DNA from: Glandiceps talaboti
Lineage: Eukaryota > Hemichordata > Enteropneusta > Spengelidae
NCBI RefSeq assembly: GCF_964340395.1
Contig: NC_135563.1
Location: forward strand, 17,292,151 to 17,356,150
Reading direction: 5' to 3'
DNA: 64,000 nucleotides
The notes under the pieces are model-generated. The model did no database searches. It had not been told where the DNA came from and saw only the letters and a program-made list of their open reading frames with translations. Each line of letters begins with the position of its first letter. Position 1 is the first letter of the stretch. The position numbers and the translations under genes are program-made. This document shows positions 15,101-26,638 of the stretch, piece by piece.

Positions 15101-17573
15101 ATAGAAACCAGACAGTTAAAAATATGAAATATCAAGTTTTAAATATCACACTTTCAAGACTGCATGTAGTCTAGCTGGCTGCTAAAACCCTAAGGCATAT
15201 TTTGCAACCAGAAACTCTACCAAAAGACAGCAAGAGACTGAGAGTCTAGCAAAAGTCAGACAATGGTCAGACACTTGGAGCTACACACCAGAGGTATAAA
15301 TAACTCTCCTCAGTTTTTGTTTGGCACATTCTGATTGTGTACGTAGATCTGGGTCTTAGATTACATACAGCTACTTCTGTAGACGGACTGTACTCAGGAC
15401 AAGAGCCTTGCCAAATTTGTAAATCAAAAAACACCACTTGAAGAATTTCAAGCGAGACAAAATGCAATATGAGTCAGAATAAATAAGATACAACATGTTT
15501 TATTTTGTCGTGCAAATAATTTGCCGAAGGTGAAGTACAACGGAAATCATGAAACCTGAAACAAAAATCTTACCACCTGGTGCAACAAAAAAAACACTGT
15601 TTCCTCAATTGCCTTATGCAATGTTCATCTTAACCAACATTGCTACACTTTCTCTGCACCAACTGTGAGCCACCATATCAAGGACAACACGGAAGGTAAA
15701 CCCAATGTTGGCGTGCTCATTCTATTATTTTTGAGAGTCAATTGACTAAAATGTAACCATTGCACTTCAATTCTTGTCATCCCAGATGATGTGGAGATGT
15801 TTTGTTGTGAAAGATGATACAATTTAGCAACGTCTCTAAGACCTTAGTATAGCCAGACAATAAAATGTACCAACGTTGGTAAAAATTTGTGTTGAGCTAG
15901 TCAATATAATGTAGCAACGTTGGTAAGATATTTACTGAGTTAGTCAAAAAAAATTTATTTCAGGGTTCAAGACTTTCTTCAAGTCAGGAATACACAGTGT
16001 ACTTTCTCATGAAAAATTAAAATGTGTTTAAACTTACCTTATTATCTACGTCATCAAAATCTGAACCCCATCCGTCATCTGTAAATGAATTAACTTAATG
16101 AGTTTACAACAACTTTTGAAACCGATCAACATCGAAACCACCATACCATTCACATTTTTAACTTTTCAAATATTTTTTTCAAATATTTGAGTGGCACACG
16201 CTGAGTTTATTATAAGTTATGCACTGTTTCACTCAAGTGAAAAATCATTTTGATTGAAGTGCTGTCACTGTCTGAAACATGTGTTGAATTTGCACATAAA
16301 ATCTAATCACTCATGTGACATGCAGTGAAAGAATGACCTAGCTTGTGCCTCTACATTGAATAATTAACGAGCACTTCCATATATGGGTATAGCACTTCCA
16401 TATATGGGGATAGAGTTAAATCAAACTAACATGGCTCCAGATTCAAAATCAAGTTTTATTCAAGATTTTCACCTGTCACTGAACAGTATTTCAAGATAAA
16501 AGAATAGATCTACCCACAACCTACACCTCTATCAATAGCAGGAAGAAAATTCAAACCATTTCTTACCATCGTCTTGTTCATCATGATAGTCTCTAGGGGC
16601 AGGAGGTGGGGCTGGTACATCATTCTTTTTAAAACTACCTCCTATCCTGTAAATAAATAAACAAAGAATAAAATGATGAGTTTGTCATGTAAACTGCAGT
16701 CAGTCCAACTACACATGCAGAAGTCTGCAGTCAGTCCAACTACACATGCAGAAGGCTGCAGTCAGTCCAACTACACATGTAGAAGTCTGCAGTCAGTCCA
16801 ACTACACATGCAGAAGTCTGCAGTCAGTCCAACTACACATGTAGAAGACTGCAGTCAGTCCAACTACACATGTAGAAGGATGAACCAATTCAGAAACATG
16901 GACTTGAAAAGTGCAGTCAGTCCAACAAGGTTGGAATAATTTCAATATAATGCTAATATCGATGAATACCTTCAATGGCATTAAAACCTATCTTCTGGTG
17001 TTGTTAGCACAATTGATAAGCATAATTAGGGTTTCCTTGTCATGTTAGTAACTGTACATTAAATTCCGTCACGAAATTTTTCGTGTATTACTCTAAAACA
17101 CCAGGATTGAAGCGTGTTAAGAGTACGTGTTGGTTCAATACTCTAAAGTATTAAAGTTGAATTATGAATAAATCACAATTCAAATACTGTCTAATATTTA
17201 ATATATACAAAAACTACCCACCCCACCACTACCTACATTCAGTTTGCTAACATTTCAGTTTATACATGTACCATTCACACTAACAGTTATTCACTTCTCT
17301 GTAGATATGTACGGCCTGGAAAGAACTCTTACACTATCCAAAGACCTATAGCATATTATTCCTAACATAATGAATGTTTTTAAACATTACTATATGTGTT
17401 TTCAAACAAACCGTTCAAATTGAAAACATAATTTTCTACATTTAAAATCAGTGAGCTAGGGACTTTCAACTTACTTTAATCGTTGCAGTACACCTTTCTT
17501 GCCCTTGATTTTGCCTATCTGCTTTACCAATGACCTGTCACAATGTAAAGGAATAACACATGATGAATAAGAC

Positions 17574-17611
<38 letters not shown>

Positions 17612-20600
17612 TCAATTTGATAAAGTGATCAAAACTTAATTCTTAAATTTTGATGTGTTTTTTTTTTTACTCTTGTAGACAAGGTGATATTCTGCTAATC
17701 AGAAATGGCTGACACCAAAGTACTTTGTGTGTGACAATTCAGAAAAATAACATTAGCTGTTAATCAGCATGCCCTTTACAAATGATGAATAAAACACTTT
17801 TTTGTTGTGGGTCAATATGATAGAAACTGATTTTTCTTGTCAGTCATTCCATAGTAAAGAATAGGGGATTACCAAATTTTGGTGAGTAACAAAAAATTGC
17901 ATGATGTGTGTGTCTGTGGCACATCAAATTGGCTTTTTGGCACACTGTTGTCAATCCAGAATCATAACTGACAAATTCACACAAAAAAAATATGGAGTCC
18001 ATGAAAATACTGACAATAACATCAACAAAAACGAGAGCTGGCATTAGAACAATAAACTACGCAACAAACAATATCATACATGATAATACAATTGTATCGG
18101 CACATATGCTATCAGTTCAAATAATTGCTGTAGTGCTGCCTGCATATTGTGTCTTTGTGTTCAGACAATGACGTCAGACAAAAAATTTCTAATGAAGCAC
18201 GAGAAAATCTTTGTTTTTTTATTTAATAGTTAATTCACTTGAGTCTACCAATCTATATTACAAGCTCTGTGAAATGCTATAGCTCCTGCTCATTAGTTTA
18301 ACAAGAAGAAAACATTTCCTTTTGAACATATGATTACATCAGTGTATCCATATAAGACAGAAGATTTTCACTCCGACTCAAAGCTCAACAAAGAAGGAAC
18401 CAAGAGTCAACAATTTATCAGACAGAGGTTGAGATCTTGATGCTAAATAAAACAGCTAATTACTTCAACTCTAACCTGTCTACTTGCTGGCTCTGTGACT
18501 TGTCTTCACTTAGAAACTATAGTAACAGAGTCTTAGGTCATAGACAGGCCTACTTCAACTCAGCATAGCAGCTAGGCTTGTTTATATTTATGACTTGCTT
18601 TCTCTTATTTTGTTTGTATTAAAACTAATGTACAGGTAGTATAGTGTGTGTGCTTCCCTTTGTCTTTTTGTGAGATAAAACAAACAAATAAATATATAAA
18701 TGTAAACTTTCACATCATATCTAAACATTGTCTGCCATGTCAAGCTCTACTGGTATTTCAAATGTACCAATTCAAGTTAGGGGGTCTATCATAGGATGAA
18801 TTCATTTCAAGTTAGGGGGTCCATCATAGCACAAATTCATCATAGCACCATGGATATTTTAGTACCTGTTACAAGCTACTTAGAATCATGTTTTGAGCTC
18901 AAATACACTTTTGATAGGTATTCAAATCTACTTTTTTTAAAATAGAACAGCATACAGCCACAGACTAAATGATATCAAGGTGTTTACTAGTTACAACAAT
19001 GGCTAGTTGTCATAGCAACACTACCAAAATAGAATACATGTACCACCCCCTCCTTGTACTTTCAAAACTCAGCAAGTGGGAAATTATTTGTACGAGAAAA
19101 AAAATTTTGTTTATTTGCTCAGGATAAATATTGATGAAATGTTTTGACCAATTTTGCTATGTTTATTATGAACACAAAATATTATAAAACTGAGGAAGAA
19201 ATCTGAGAATTCTTTCCGCTAGTTTTGTAAGCTATGATTAGACCACACACAACACTGTCAGGCACTGTCACACTTGGTAAATTTAATTTGATATATTTTA
19301 AAAAGTTAAATACCAAATAAGCAAATATTTCTAGAAAGCATTTGATTTCCTCAGCTCTATACACTGAAGTCACTGAAATGTCAATATATTTAGGTGTAGT
19401 CATGTGACCTTAAAATAACTGGAAACGGTCCATTTTTGTATCAGATGATCATTACAAAAATTTGCCTTGAAGAGAGTTATTAAGAGACATGAAATGGCAT
19501 ACACCAAAACATTTTCACTACAAATAACTGTTTTAAAAGGTACAACATGCCCCACATATTTCCTGGTCCTTTTGAAAGAATAAAAAAATTTGGCGGTTAA
19601 CAGTCATTTTTTCAAAGATATCAATTTTTTTATTTTCTCATAGAGTTAACACAATATTCAGTGGCCATATTGGATTCTAAAATCACTTAATTTTTTATAT
19701 CATTTTTGCGCCTGTTTGAAAAATCTGTACAGCGACTCCTGATTTTTCTCTTTTGAGTTTTAACTGAGAATAGGTTGCAGTTTTCTTGAACAAACTATCA
19801 GCAAAAGTTCAAACTTCTGAGACAGAAAGTATGTTGAACCATCCCATATGGGGCAACAAACACCTGAAGTGAAAAATCACCTTTAATACCCAACAGACTT
19901 TACAGTTATCTCACACTTACTTTTGTTTTTTCTCTGGAAATGAGTGGTTCATAGCATTGATATCATATTCTGTTAGCACCTGAAATGAAAAATATCATAA
20001 TCCAGATTACAACAAGTTACAACATATCTCTTTCCTATCATAATGCTATGTATACACATAACATACATAAGTAGTACATACAAATTTTTAAAACTTTGAA
20101 TTTGCACAAATACTTAGGTACTAGTACTAGTAGTTTTTTTTCTTTATCTACTCACAGCAACTCCAACAAAATCAAGGTTCTCAATGTTACCTGCATTAGA
20201 GCAGCGTATCTTATCAGTACAGTCGCAAGACTAGAATGAATCGTTTTTTGTTTTAGGCCAACTTTTTCTTTAATAAGTTTTGTAACCTTCTCCCCTCCTC
20301 TCTTCCATGCCCATCACTGTCCAACTGAAAATGTGGGGGTAAAGTGAAAAATGTTTTCAAATTTGACTTGATTTTAAGAGTACAGATGATTTGAAACAGA
20401 TGGAATAGGTCAGGTCAAAGGTGAAAGTTCAAAAGGGTACAAAATGGAGTCTTTCTGTATATTTCTTAGAATATGTCGCACAACCAGAATATGACACTGA
20501 CAAGACTACATTGCGCTCTTCAAAATCAAGACAATAAAACTTATATGCCTCTCAACTTGACTCATAAAATACAGAAATATGATATTTTAGTGTGAGTTTC

Positions 20601-23600
20601 TGTTATGACATAAATATGACAGTTACACAGTGAACGGAAACAAATATGATCTGAGTTATACTTCCTTATACAAAGTTCAAGAAACAAAATGGAGTCGTTG
20701 AAACAAAACATGCAACATTAACATTAAAGTTTTACGATGGTAATAAATTCATTTTGTTGAACACTACATGCAATTCAATGTCATGTCGAACCTTGTACAT
20801 AAAATTGTCAGCCAGTGATATGAAACTGACAATAATCTGAATATATCATCTTTCCTGTGATAACATTTCCTTGATAAGTTCTGTAAAGAAACAACTAACA
20901 AAACAAATTGTTGCAAACTTTAGGATATCTGACTTTTTTGGTTGCGTTTGAAAAATCTACTAAATAAAATGGACACAAGGAAATACGCTGAATCAATGGA
21001 TTTTGTAATATTAATTTTTTTCAAAATATAAAACTTGTACCTACTATTATGTGTCACCATAGCAACCATTGTGAAATAATTTCTGCACGTATGTGTTTAT
21101 TGTTACGAGATGATAGTTCAACTTTAAAGCCTATGCAAATAACCATATTTTTTCCATATTTTCCGTAAACTTTTCCCATTGCAAAATACTGCAAATCAAT
21201 CCTGGAAGTAGTTCAGGCTGACTTTTTAATTGTCTGAACTACCTCTTAACTAATGATAGTACATTGTACACTGACTTGATGTCTGTATGTAAAAAGTCAC
21301 ATGAATCAGGCAAGCTGTTTACTAACCGTTGATGGTACTTTGTACACTGATTAATGTCTGAGTGTAAATAGTCGTGAATCTGGCATGGCCCAATTTACTT
21401 GCTTGTCAACAAAGTGCAAATATGTACAACAGCTTTGACCAATAGACAATCAAACATGCTCCAACAAATACAATAACATAAAAATCATATAAATCAGTCG
21501 ATAACAGCAATGAATGCAACATAATATACCCTGGTACCTTCCAGCTAAAACTACCAGGCCTTAAATAAACAAAGTACGACTGTGTACTCTGTAAATAAAG
21601 TTGGATTTTGTTGAATGGCGTAGAATGGATCAGAGTTTAATAAAGGTCAGATGACAATACCCATTGGTGTAAACTTACCATTAGTTTCGTTCCATCCATT
21701 TTGTGACCCCGAAATGGTAAAACAAATTCATTGAAATTATTCTGTAAGAAAATAACAATAGAAAAGAATGTAAGCTATTGTCGGAAATACATGTAAATAA
21801 CTCCTGTGTTTTTGTTATATCATGGTTATATTTTGATTTCTTTTCTTTGTGTGACTGTTATTTGCATTTTTATTATCACTTTCAACTCTGCAAACTTTTG
21901 TGTGGATGAGGTGTATTGAACATTGTTTAGGAAAGACTATGTTACGGATTGACAACTTTCCTGTCCTGTGGTGACTCTCTTTCTCAGAACCTGTATTTAC
22001 ATTATTACTAAGGTAAAATCTACCTGACTTCCCACGGTACGTTACTAGAGTCTCTACTAGAATTATGACAAAAGTTATAGAAATCTATGCAAATTTTACT
22101 ACATTTACCCCTCTCTGTTACTAAGGTTTTGAAACTGTAGCAAAAAACACAGGTGGGGGGGGGACAACTTAGTTTATTCAGTTTTCAACATTCTCTCAAC
22201 TACATTTTATATCAGAAGAATGGTGCATTTTCTGATAGAACTTGAACTTGAAGGATACAACACATAATATTTCTATTGATTTTTATCAGCTAAATTCTCA
22301 TAGTTGTTGTATATCATCATTTTTCCTGGCACTTAAGTTTTAACGTAACTAGATCAGTATTAACTATAGAACATACAGCATTTGACACTTCCCTTCTCAA
22401 TTTTGAGTGAAAATCAATAGAGAACCACTGGTAAGCCAGAAGTGAGTAAATCGCTTTTTGACAAAGTTCTGAGTAAGTGGTTTTTCTTTGTTTTTGAACC
22501 TGTTACCATTAAAATACCTTTATGAATTGATTTTCACTGATCAGTCACCTTTTTTTTACAAACAAAATTTGTATGGACTGCATACACCACCACAACATAG
22601 TAAATATTTATTGTATTTAACCACAGACACTACACAAAACCTTGAAAAGCTTTGTGTAGGGTCTATGGTTTAACACATTAGTGAAATAGCTGAAACCGTA
22701 ACTGAAGTTCCATTTTCAACAACTGATATTTTTAAGTGCAAATTAACAATGCACTTATTTAGAACAAAATCTGAGATGACACGATGTACTAGTGACATTT
22801 AGATTTGCACAAAGAAGCTTGGAAACCAAGAATGTACCAACAGTGAAGGGAAATAGTGAGCGAACTATAAATTATAATTCACATAACCTACTTTGTGTAA
22901 GCTGACTTGAAGTTTACAGAAAAGACGGCTACATATTTGTTTAGGTTTTTTCAAAACTTCAGAACTGATATCATCTAAACTGACAACATCTATAAAGCTT
23001 GTACAGAATATTAACCCAAGTTAGAATTCCATATTTTCAGTTTTGGCATCAATATAACCTGGTTGTGTATAATTTATGTTTATATGCTGGTACCACACAC
23101 ACTGGAGATCCAATATGGCTGTCTGTTAAATAGTACTTGAAATTACAAAATAGTTGTGCTACTATTTTCAAATATCTATTGTCTACACAGACCAAGGTGT
23201 AAGCAAACACACCGTAATCCTTCATAAGTCTAAAAATAGTTTGAATATCGAGATACTCTAAATAAAATAGGTCAATTTCCCTATTTCCAGGTGCCAGTAC
23301 ATGCACACATATGAAACTAGTTTAAAAATAATTTGTGGACAAAACTGAAAACTGAAAGATGGTTTTGTTTTCATAAATAAATGTAATGCCAGTCATAAAC
23401 ATACTGTAGAAAACATACTTGTTCATATAAAGAATATGTGTGAATACTGGGTACATTAAATTGAGACATTTCTGAAATTATTGTAAACTATTCTTTGAAA
23501 ATAACACTATAAATTTTAAGTACTGTTAATACGGATACCAGTAACTGAGGGTGCGAAAGAAGAAATATTATTCATGCATACATAAAACAGTAAGTTTTGA

Positions 23601-26600
23601 GAAAGAAATGCATCCATTTTGTTATTGTTGCATAAACTGAGTTTATAAGCCTTTTTATTCAAATAAAAATACTTCTGTATGTAAAATGGTGATTAAACTA
23701 TATGCTAATATCGGATACTATCCCAAGTTAATGTTGACTTTAATGCCTTAGATTGTTTACATACATACGTGAATACAGGTTTTTGAGTTCTGCTAATTAT
23801 TTCAAGTGATGGTCAAGTATATTTCAGTACATAGAATGCAATGGGTAGCTTTTAATATGCACTAAAAACTATGTCCAAAAATGTATACATATGTGTATCT
23901 CTCATTTTAGTTCGAGTCAATGACATCTCTTTCTTATATAGAACCATGTAACAACTGCCATGGCATTACATTATGAAGCTTCAGAGTCCTTGAGGGCATA
24001 CTACAGTGACACCCTATTCCAATTTATACTTACATATATACATATAAAACATTCAATATATAAAGTTTTTTTTTTCTCTCTCTCTCTCTGTCTTTTTTAA
24101 AAAAATTCAATTAGTTACTATAAACTTTATTTTCAAAAGTTTCCCAATTGAAATGATTTCTGAATGGAATTGCTTAGTTCTATTTGCAGAGAATGTATAA
24201 TTAAATCAGTACTCATTTCAAACATTTCAGTCATAATTAGGTGTATTAAATTATGTATAGACCTTACATGAAAAAAAACTAGAGAAGTGTAATGTTTACA
24301 ATTAAATATGACCATGTGATGCTAAGACAATGAGATTACAATGTTTACAGGATTATTGCTGAGGTTGCATGATGGAAGTGAGTTTCCCTTAGTGAAATGC
24401 CAGCAGAGTTGTGTCTCTTTCCTGTAGAGTCTGTTTACAGTCATACGATATATGAGAGTGTACAGTACATGTAGTGTATAATAGCTTATGCTTAATTCCC
24501 ATCATGCAATTTATACTCTCTACATGTTTTGGCACCTGACCGTTTTGGCCCTAAACGTTTCGGCATACTACCCAAGATGATTCGGCACTACTACCCAAGA
24601 CAAACTGGCATTACTAATTAAACTTTGTAGTGCTTCTTTCATAAACTAACCCTAACTGTCTTGCATACAGTACTGAAATGTCTAATGTCTAGGGGTGAGG
24701 CTCAAATGTCTAGGGGTGAGGCTCAAATGTCTAGGGGTGAGGCTCAAGTGCCTAGGGTTGAAACAGTCAGGTGATGAAACAACCAGTGCCCCAATTAACA
24801 TGGCTACATTTTCTAGTATACTAAAGCACCCAAGGGGTTCTATACAAACATAGTGAAAAGTGTTCTAAAAAGTGTTGGTAAAATATACATACATGTAGTG
24901 CCTTTTGAGAAGTCAAACAGATCTTAGAAGAAAATGTGATCAAACTTGTTCAGAGCAAAAAAAGAGGTTTGGCTTTATCTACCGTAGTATTTTTGTGACA
25001 TATTCTTTATGTACATGTGTACATCAAAACTGTGTTGTGTTCCAGGTAGACATGACATACATGTGTATGTCAAAACTATCCATCATCATCACTATGCAGA
25101 AAATGATAATATGATGGTTTGGCAGTGACCATAGGCCATGCACGGAATGATGAAGGAACTTTAATAGCTAACAGTTTGATCAGATATCCTGGGAAATTTT
25201 ACTAATTTTTGTACATATATTAGATAATTGAAAACATTAATGGGTTTTTGTACGACAATAAATGAACCCCTTATTCCTATAACATGTTATCACGAGCTGT
25301 AACTGTTGTTCATTCCTGTGTGAATTTTTTGTTTTAATCACCATTTCTTAGATTGAAATGTCTGTAAACTGCTTAATTTACTGTGTGTATGTTTGTTTAT
25401 TTGTTATGTATGTTTGTTTTATAGCGCTTTCTTCTTTTATCTTACTGTACTCTTTTACACTATGGTGCTATTGTATATTTTCACTAACATCTAAGAAACG
25501 CTTCTGAAAATAACAAAATCTTACAAGATGTTAAATGACTGTGCAAAGTGTGATACACATGACATTACTTCACATTTATATTTCTCATAGATAAAACGTC
25601 CTAAAAAACTAATGTCGCTGACAAATTTTTCCTGTAAAATCATTTCCTGCTCATATTTGATGAAAAGTTCAATGATTGGAGAGATTGAAATAAAAAGGAA
25701 AATTTGTACAAATACTAGCGATCAATCCTATGACTTGAGATTTTGGTATGTACACATTCAGACTTCTACATCTACAATTACAAGTATACAACTTTCCAAA
25801 GTGTTTGAATACATTCAAAATATGGAAAAGAACTTCCAGTGAATGACATACACATTTATAATTGTATAAGACGTCTTTTTGTTAACACTTTTCTTGATTT
25901 TTTCAATAATTTCCCATTGTTAGAATATGTTGAAAAAAACTTTGAGAGAATGAATTTATAGTCAATTTTAAAGACTTCTTTTGGTAACCCGTACCAGGAG
26001 TTTTTTTCAGATCATGATATCATCATGAATGTATAGTCCTACATTTATGATATAATACTAGTATATATGCATATGAAGGGGTGTGTTGGGATAAGGGGGT
26101 TGGTGTTTTTTTTCCAGATGTTACCAAACTACTAAGGCTAGTTGAGATAGTCTTTCCTTCCATTGTGCTAGGAGTGACACTATATCCATCCCAGTGGAAA
26201 CAAGAAAAGACTAACTTGTGGCGAGTTCAGGATGTAAGGCATAGATCATATCATATATATTTGTAGATTCACACGCAGTGACACCATGGATGTGATACAT
26301 CCATACACACACACAATCACACGGGAAGATGCACTTCTGCCTCCCTCCCTCCCTCCCTCCGTCATTCAGTCTTACATCGTCTCATTGATGGTGACGATAT
26401 TATAGCTTCAATCACTGCCAAAAAGGTGAAAACATATGACTGCGATTTCCATTTAGTCAATACTCGCAAATCCCCATTGACTTCCGGGCGTTGCCGAGAA
26501 TCAAATGTACGACGTGACGATCATAGTTCATGAACGTCCCAGTATCCGTTGACAACTTACCGATTTTAACCAGTCCGAAACTTCTTGTACTGTCCAATTC

Positions 26601-26638
26601 TGCAGCACGTCGGCTGCCGGAAGAGATTTAGCAGACAT
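5014..26638 (-). CDS. SLP-76/BLNK-like SH2-adaptor (LCP2 family), 16 exons, 3' end missing
   Basis: Coding exons on the minus strand, in transcript order: 26638-26561, 21741-21679, 19979-19921, 17534-17475, 16646-16567, 16078-16038, 14665-14600, 14409-14376, 14068-14021, 13551-13514, 12998-12964, 12567-12315, 11769-11592, 11381-11319, 7646-6483, 5312-5014. All junctions have GT donors and AG acceptors, and all phases agree, giving 2559 nt or 853 codons without a stop. Domain order: SAM (about residues 14-82), a Gly-Trp acidic stretch (114-122), Tyr-x-x-Pro motifs (142-171 and 290-363), proline-rich blocks (201-285 and 754-853) and a WKK repeat region (365-753). Known SLP-76/BLNK proteins are cytosolic scaffolds phosphorylated by Syk/ZAP-70 kinases that gather PLC-gamma, Vav, Nck and Gads. 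The order SAM, GWxxFxxDD, YxxP, Pro-rich matches that family. The C-terminal SH2 domain is not visible and is probably beyond the left edge. The human protein is much shorter (about 530 residues). Family call is strong; orthology to LCP2 rather than BLNK or CLNK is inference, with the SAM favouring LCP2. Confidence 0.85.
6483..7646 (-). other. Giant exon 15: 12-copy (T/V/I)PAWKK repeat
   Basis: This 1164-nt exon encodes residues 365-753 and is several times larger than any other exon of the gene. After a short proline-rich lead it carries twelve degenerate units of about 13 to 22 residues. Each has a core of Pro-Ala-Trp-Lys-Lys or a close variant (PPWKK, PTWKK, PAWKL) followed by a Ser/Thr/Glu-rich spacer. 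Poly-Ser spacers are encoded by a GAT/CAT microsatellite at about 7194-7220, so length polymorphism is likely. The last third has an LKKMFDLGKG stretch, an RPLK SH3-type motif and more proline. I do not recognise the WKK repeat from vertebrate members of this family. Confidence 0.75.
8950..9127. repeat. Two-copy diverged tandem repeat, intron 14 of adaptor
   Basis: A CTGCAGAATCCATGGAAAT start recurs at about 8950 and 9058. Each copy runs through an AAAACCTCTATAG motif to a TGGTAAAATCT end, with a partial unit between them. The intron (7647-11318) otherwise holds no coding sequence that I can support. Confidence 0.6.
9852..10184. mobile_element. MITE-like element with inverted ends
   Basis: TACGCCATGTTCCGGTT at 9858-9874 is matched in inverted orientation by AACCAGAATATGGCGTA at 10162-10178, with 2 mismatches in 17. 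Weaker pairing extends the arms to about 23 bp. The 333-bp body has no coding capacity, as expected for a non-autonomous element. Superfamily is unclear and no certain target-site duplication was seen. Confidence 0.5.
11319..11769 (-). other. YxxP cluster, exons 13-14
   Basis: Exon 13 (178 nt) and exon 14 (63 nt) encode residues 286-364. They contain six YxxP motifs in 79 residues: TYEVP (Tyr290), NYEDP (Tyr301), TYEEP (Tyr310), VYEIP (Tyr334), DYEEP (Tyr353) and MYEIP (Tyr360). One further tyrosine, Tyr327, lacks the +3 proline. With Tyr142, 157 and 171 this makes nine YxxP sites. Phosphorylated YxxP is the classic ligand for Crk- and Nck-type SH2 domains. The number exceeds the few such sites of vertebrate SLP-76 or BLNK. 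Confidence 0.78.
11890..12171. repeat. (CA)n microsatellite with CATA and CAAA variants
   Basis: About 280 bp of CA repeat, interrupted by CT, CATA and CAAACA units, in intron 12 between adaptor exons 12 and 13. The open frames of alternating Thr-His or Cys-Val here are not genes. Confidence 0.95.
12315..12998 (-). other. Proline-rich exons 11-12 with RxxK SH3 ligands
   Basis: Exon 11 (35 nt) and exon 12 (253 nt) encode residues 190-285, a segment dominated by Pro, Gln and Arg. Three RxxK-type cores are visible: DRPPKT, ERPPKQ and PRPVKP. In SLP-76 a motif of this kind (consensus PxxxRxxKP) binds the C-terminal SH3 domain of Gads, so these are candidate Gads/Grb2-family docking sites. Exon 12 ends in a GTGAGT donor. 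The antisense open frame over the same DNA is a by-product of the repeated proline codons. Confidence 0.7.
13127..13437. repeat. Higher-order minisatellite, intron 10 of adaptor
   Basis: Units starting with a CCATAGACTTGGCTATCTG-type sequence recur every 45 to 48 bp. Two neighbouring units (one ending CCAATTTCAGG, the other CCAATCATTTAAG) form a larger unit of about 95 bp present nearly twice. It lies between exons 10 and 11. Confidence 0.75.
13514..16646 (-). other. Acidic, tyrosine-motif microexons 5-10
   Basis: Six small exons (80, 41, 66, 34, 48 and 38 nt) carry residues 87 to about 189. They encode a Pro/Ala turn, then DDGWGSDFDD, then PDYDLPPD, EVPEYLAPD and EEEFYEDPDD. The Gly-Trp-Ser-Phe-Asp-Asp block followed by YxxP tyrosines corresponds to the stretch of SLP-76 and BLNK just before their Nck/Vav-binding tyrosines. 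Tyr142, Tyr157 and Tyr171 are the candidate phosphosites. The acidic context fits Syk-family kinase preference, which is known for the family and inferred here. Exon sizes this small make automated gene prediction prone to miss them. Confidence 0.75.
13690..14010. repeat. Interspersed repeat family, diverged copy A
   Basis: Contains TTCAAGAAAACTCCAA, AAATCAAG and AAAATGGCCGACAAATACT blocks and ends near ATTCTGTCTT. The same blocks occur in the same order at 51995-52325 and partly at 46165-46450. A 68-codon open frame inside it is part of the repeat rather than a gene. Confidence 0.5.
16694..16879. repeat. 31-bp x 6 minisatellite
   Basis: Six nearly perfect 31-bp units beginning CTGCAGTCAGTCCAACTACA and differing at only a few positions (ATGCAG versus ATGTAG), plus a trailing partial unit near 16912. 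It lies within intron 4 of the adaptor, ending about 48 bp upstream (in transcript sense) of the exon 5 acceptor, so copy number could alter the branch-point region. The repeated 'SNYT' reading frame on the plus strand is a by-product. Confidence 0.92.
17576..17610. repeat. (AATC)n microsatellite
   Basis: About eight AATC units close to the exon 4 acceptor of the adaptor gene. Confidence 0.9.
19540..19870 (-). repeat. Interspersed repeat family, inverted copy B
   Basis: Read on the minus strand it shares with 46165-46450 and 51995-52325 an AAAGGACCAG block, a TTCTTTATT-like run and a TCCAATATGGCCAC block in the same order. It lies in intron 3 of the adaptor, just 5' of exon 3 in transcript sense. 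Confidence 0.5.
24678..24750. repeat. 21-bp x 3.5 minisatellite
   Basis: Three perfect units of ATGTCTAGGGGTGAGGCTCA(A) followed by a degraded partial unit, in intron 1 of the adaptor. Confidence 0.85.
26341..26361. repeat. (CTCC)n microsatellite
   Basis: Five CTCC units on the plus strand, about 200 bp inside the first intron of the adaptor. Confidence 0.85.

Larger units (their letters stand above)
21742..26560. other. Intron 1 of adaptor, no gene seen
   Basis: Non-coding AT-rich sequence. It contains a 21-bp minisatellite at about 24678-24750 and a CTCC repeat at about 26341-26361. ETS-like ACTTCCGG occurs at 26480-26487, close to exon 1. Short open frames here lack splice context or recognisable domains. 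Confidence 0.5.
17475..26638 (-). other. SAM domain exons 1-4 of the adaptor
   Basis: The start codon at 26638-26636 sits in an excellent context (CCACCATG). Exon 1 encodes residues 1-26 and ends in a GTAAGT donor. Exons 2 to 4 continue to residue 86. The segment from Trp15 (WTVQEVSDWLKS) through MDGTKLM and LTEYDIN to the basic helix KQIGKIK has the length and hydrophobic spacing of a SAM domain, including the DG turn and the LTE-D motif seen at the equivalent place in SLP-76. In SLP-76 this domain helps oligomerisation. Intron 1 is about 4.8 kb and holds no coding sequence that I can support. Confidence 0.8.

Noticed and set aside
16673-16939. 88-codon repetitive plus-strand frame (and the array as a CRISPR)
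   Set aside because: A 31-bp direct tandem without unique spacers is a minisatellite; the host is eukaryotic.
20167-20201. Possible 35-nt minus-strand exon between AG and GTGAGT in the adaptor gene
   Set aside because: Including it shifts the frame and meets a stop, whereas exon 2 joins exon 3 directly in phase and completes the SAM domain.
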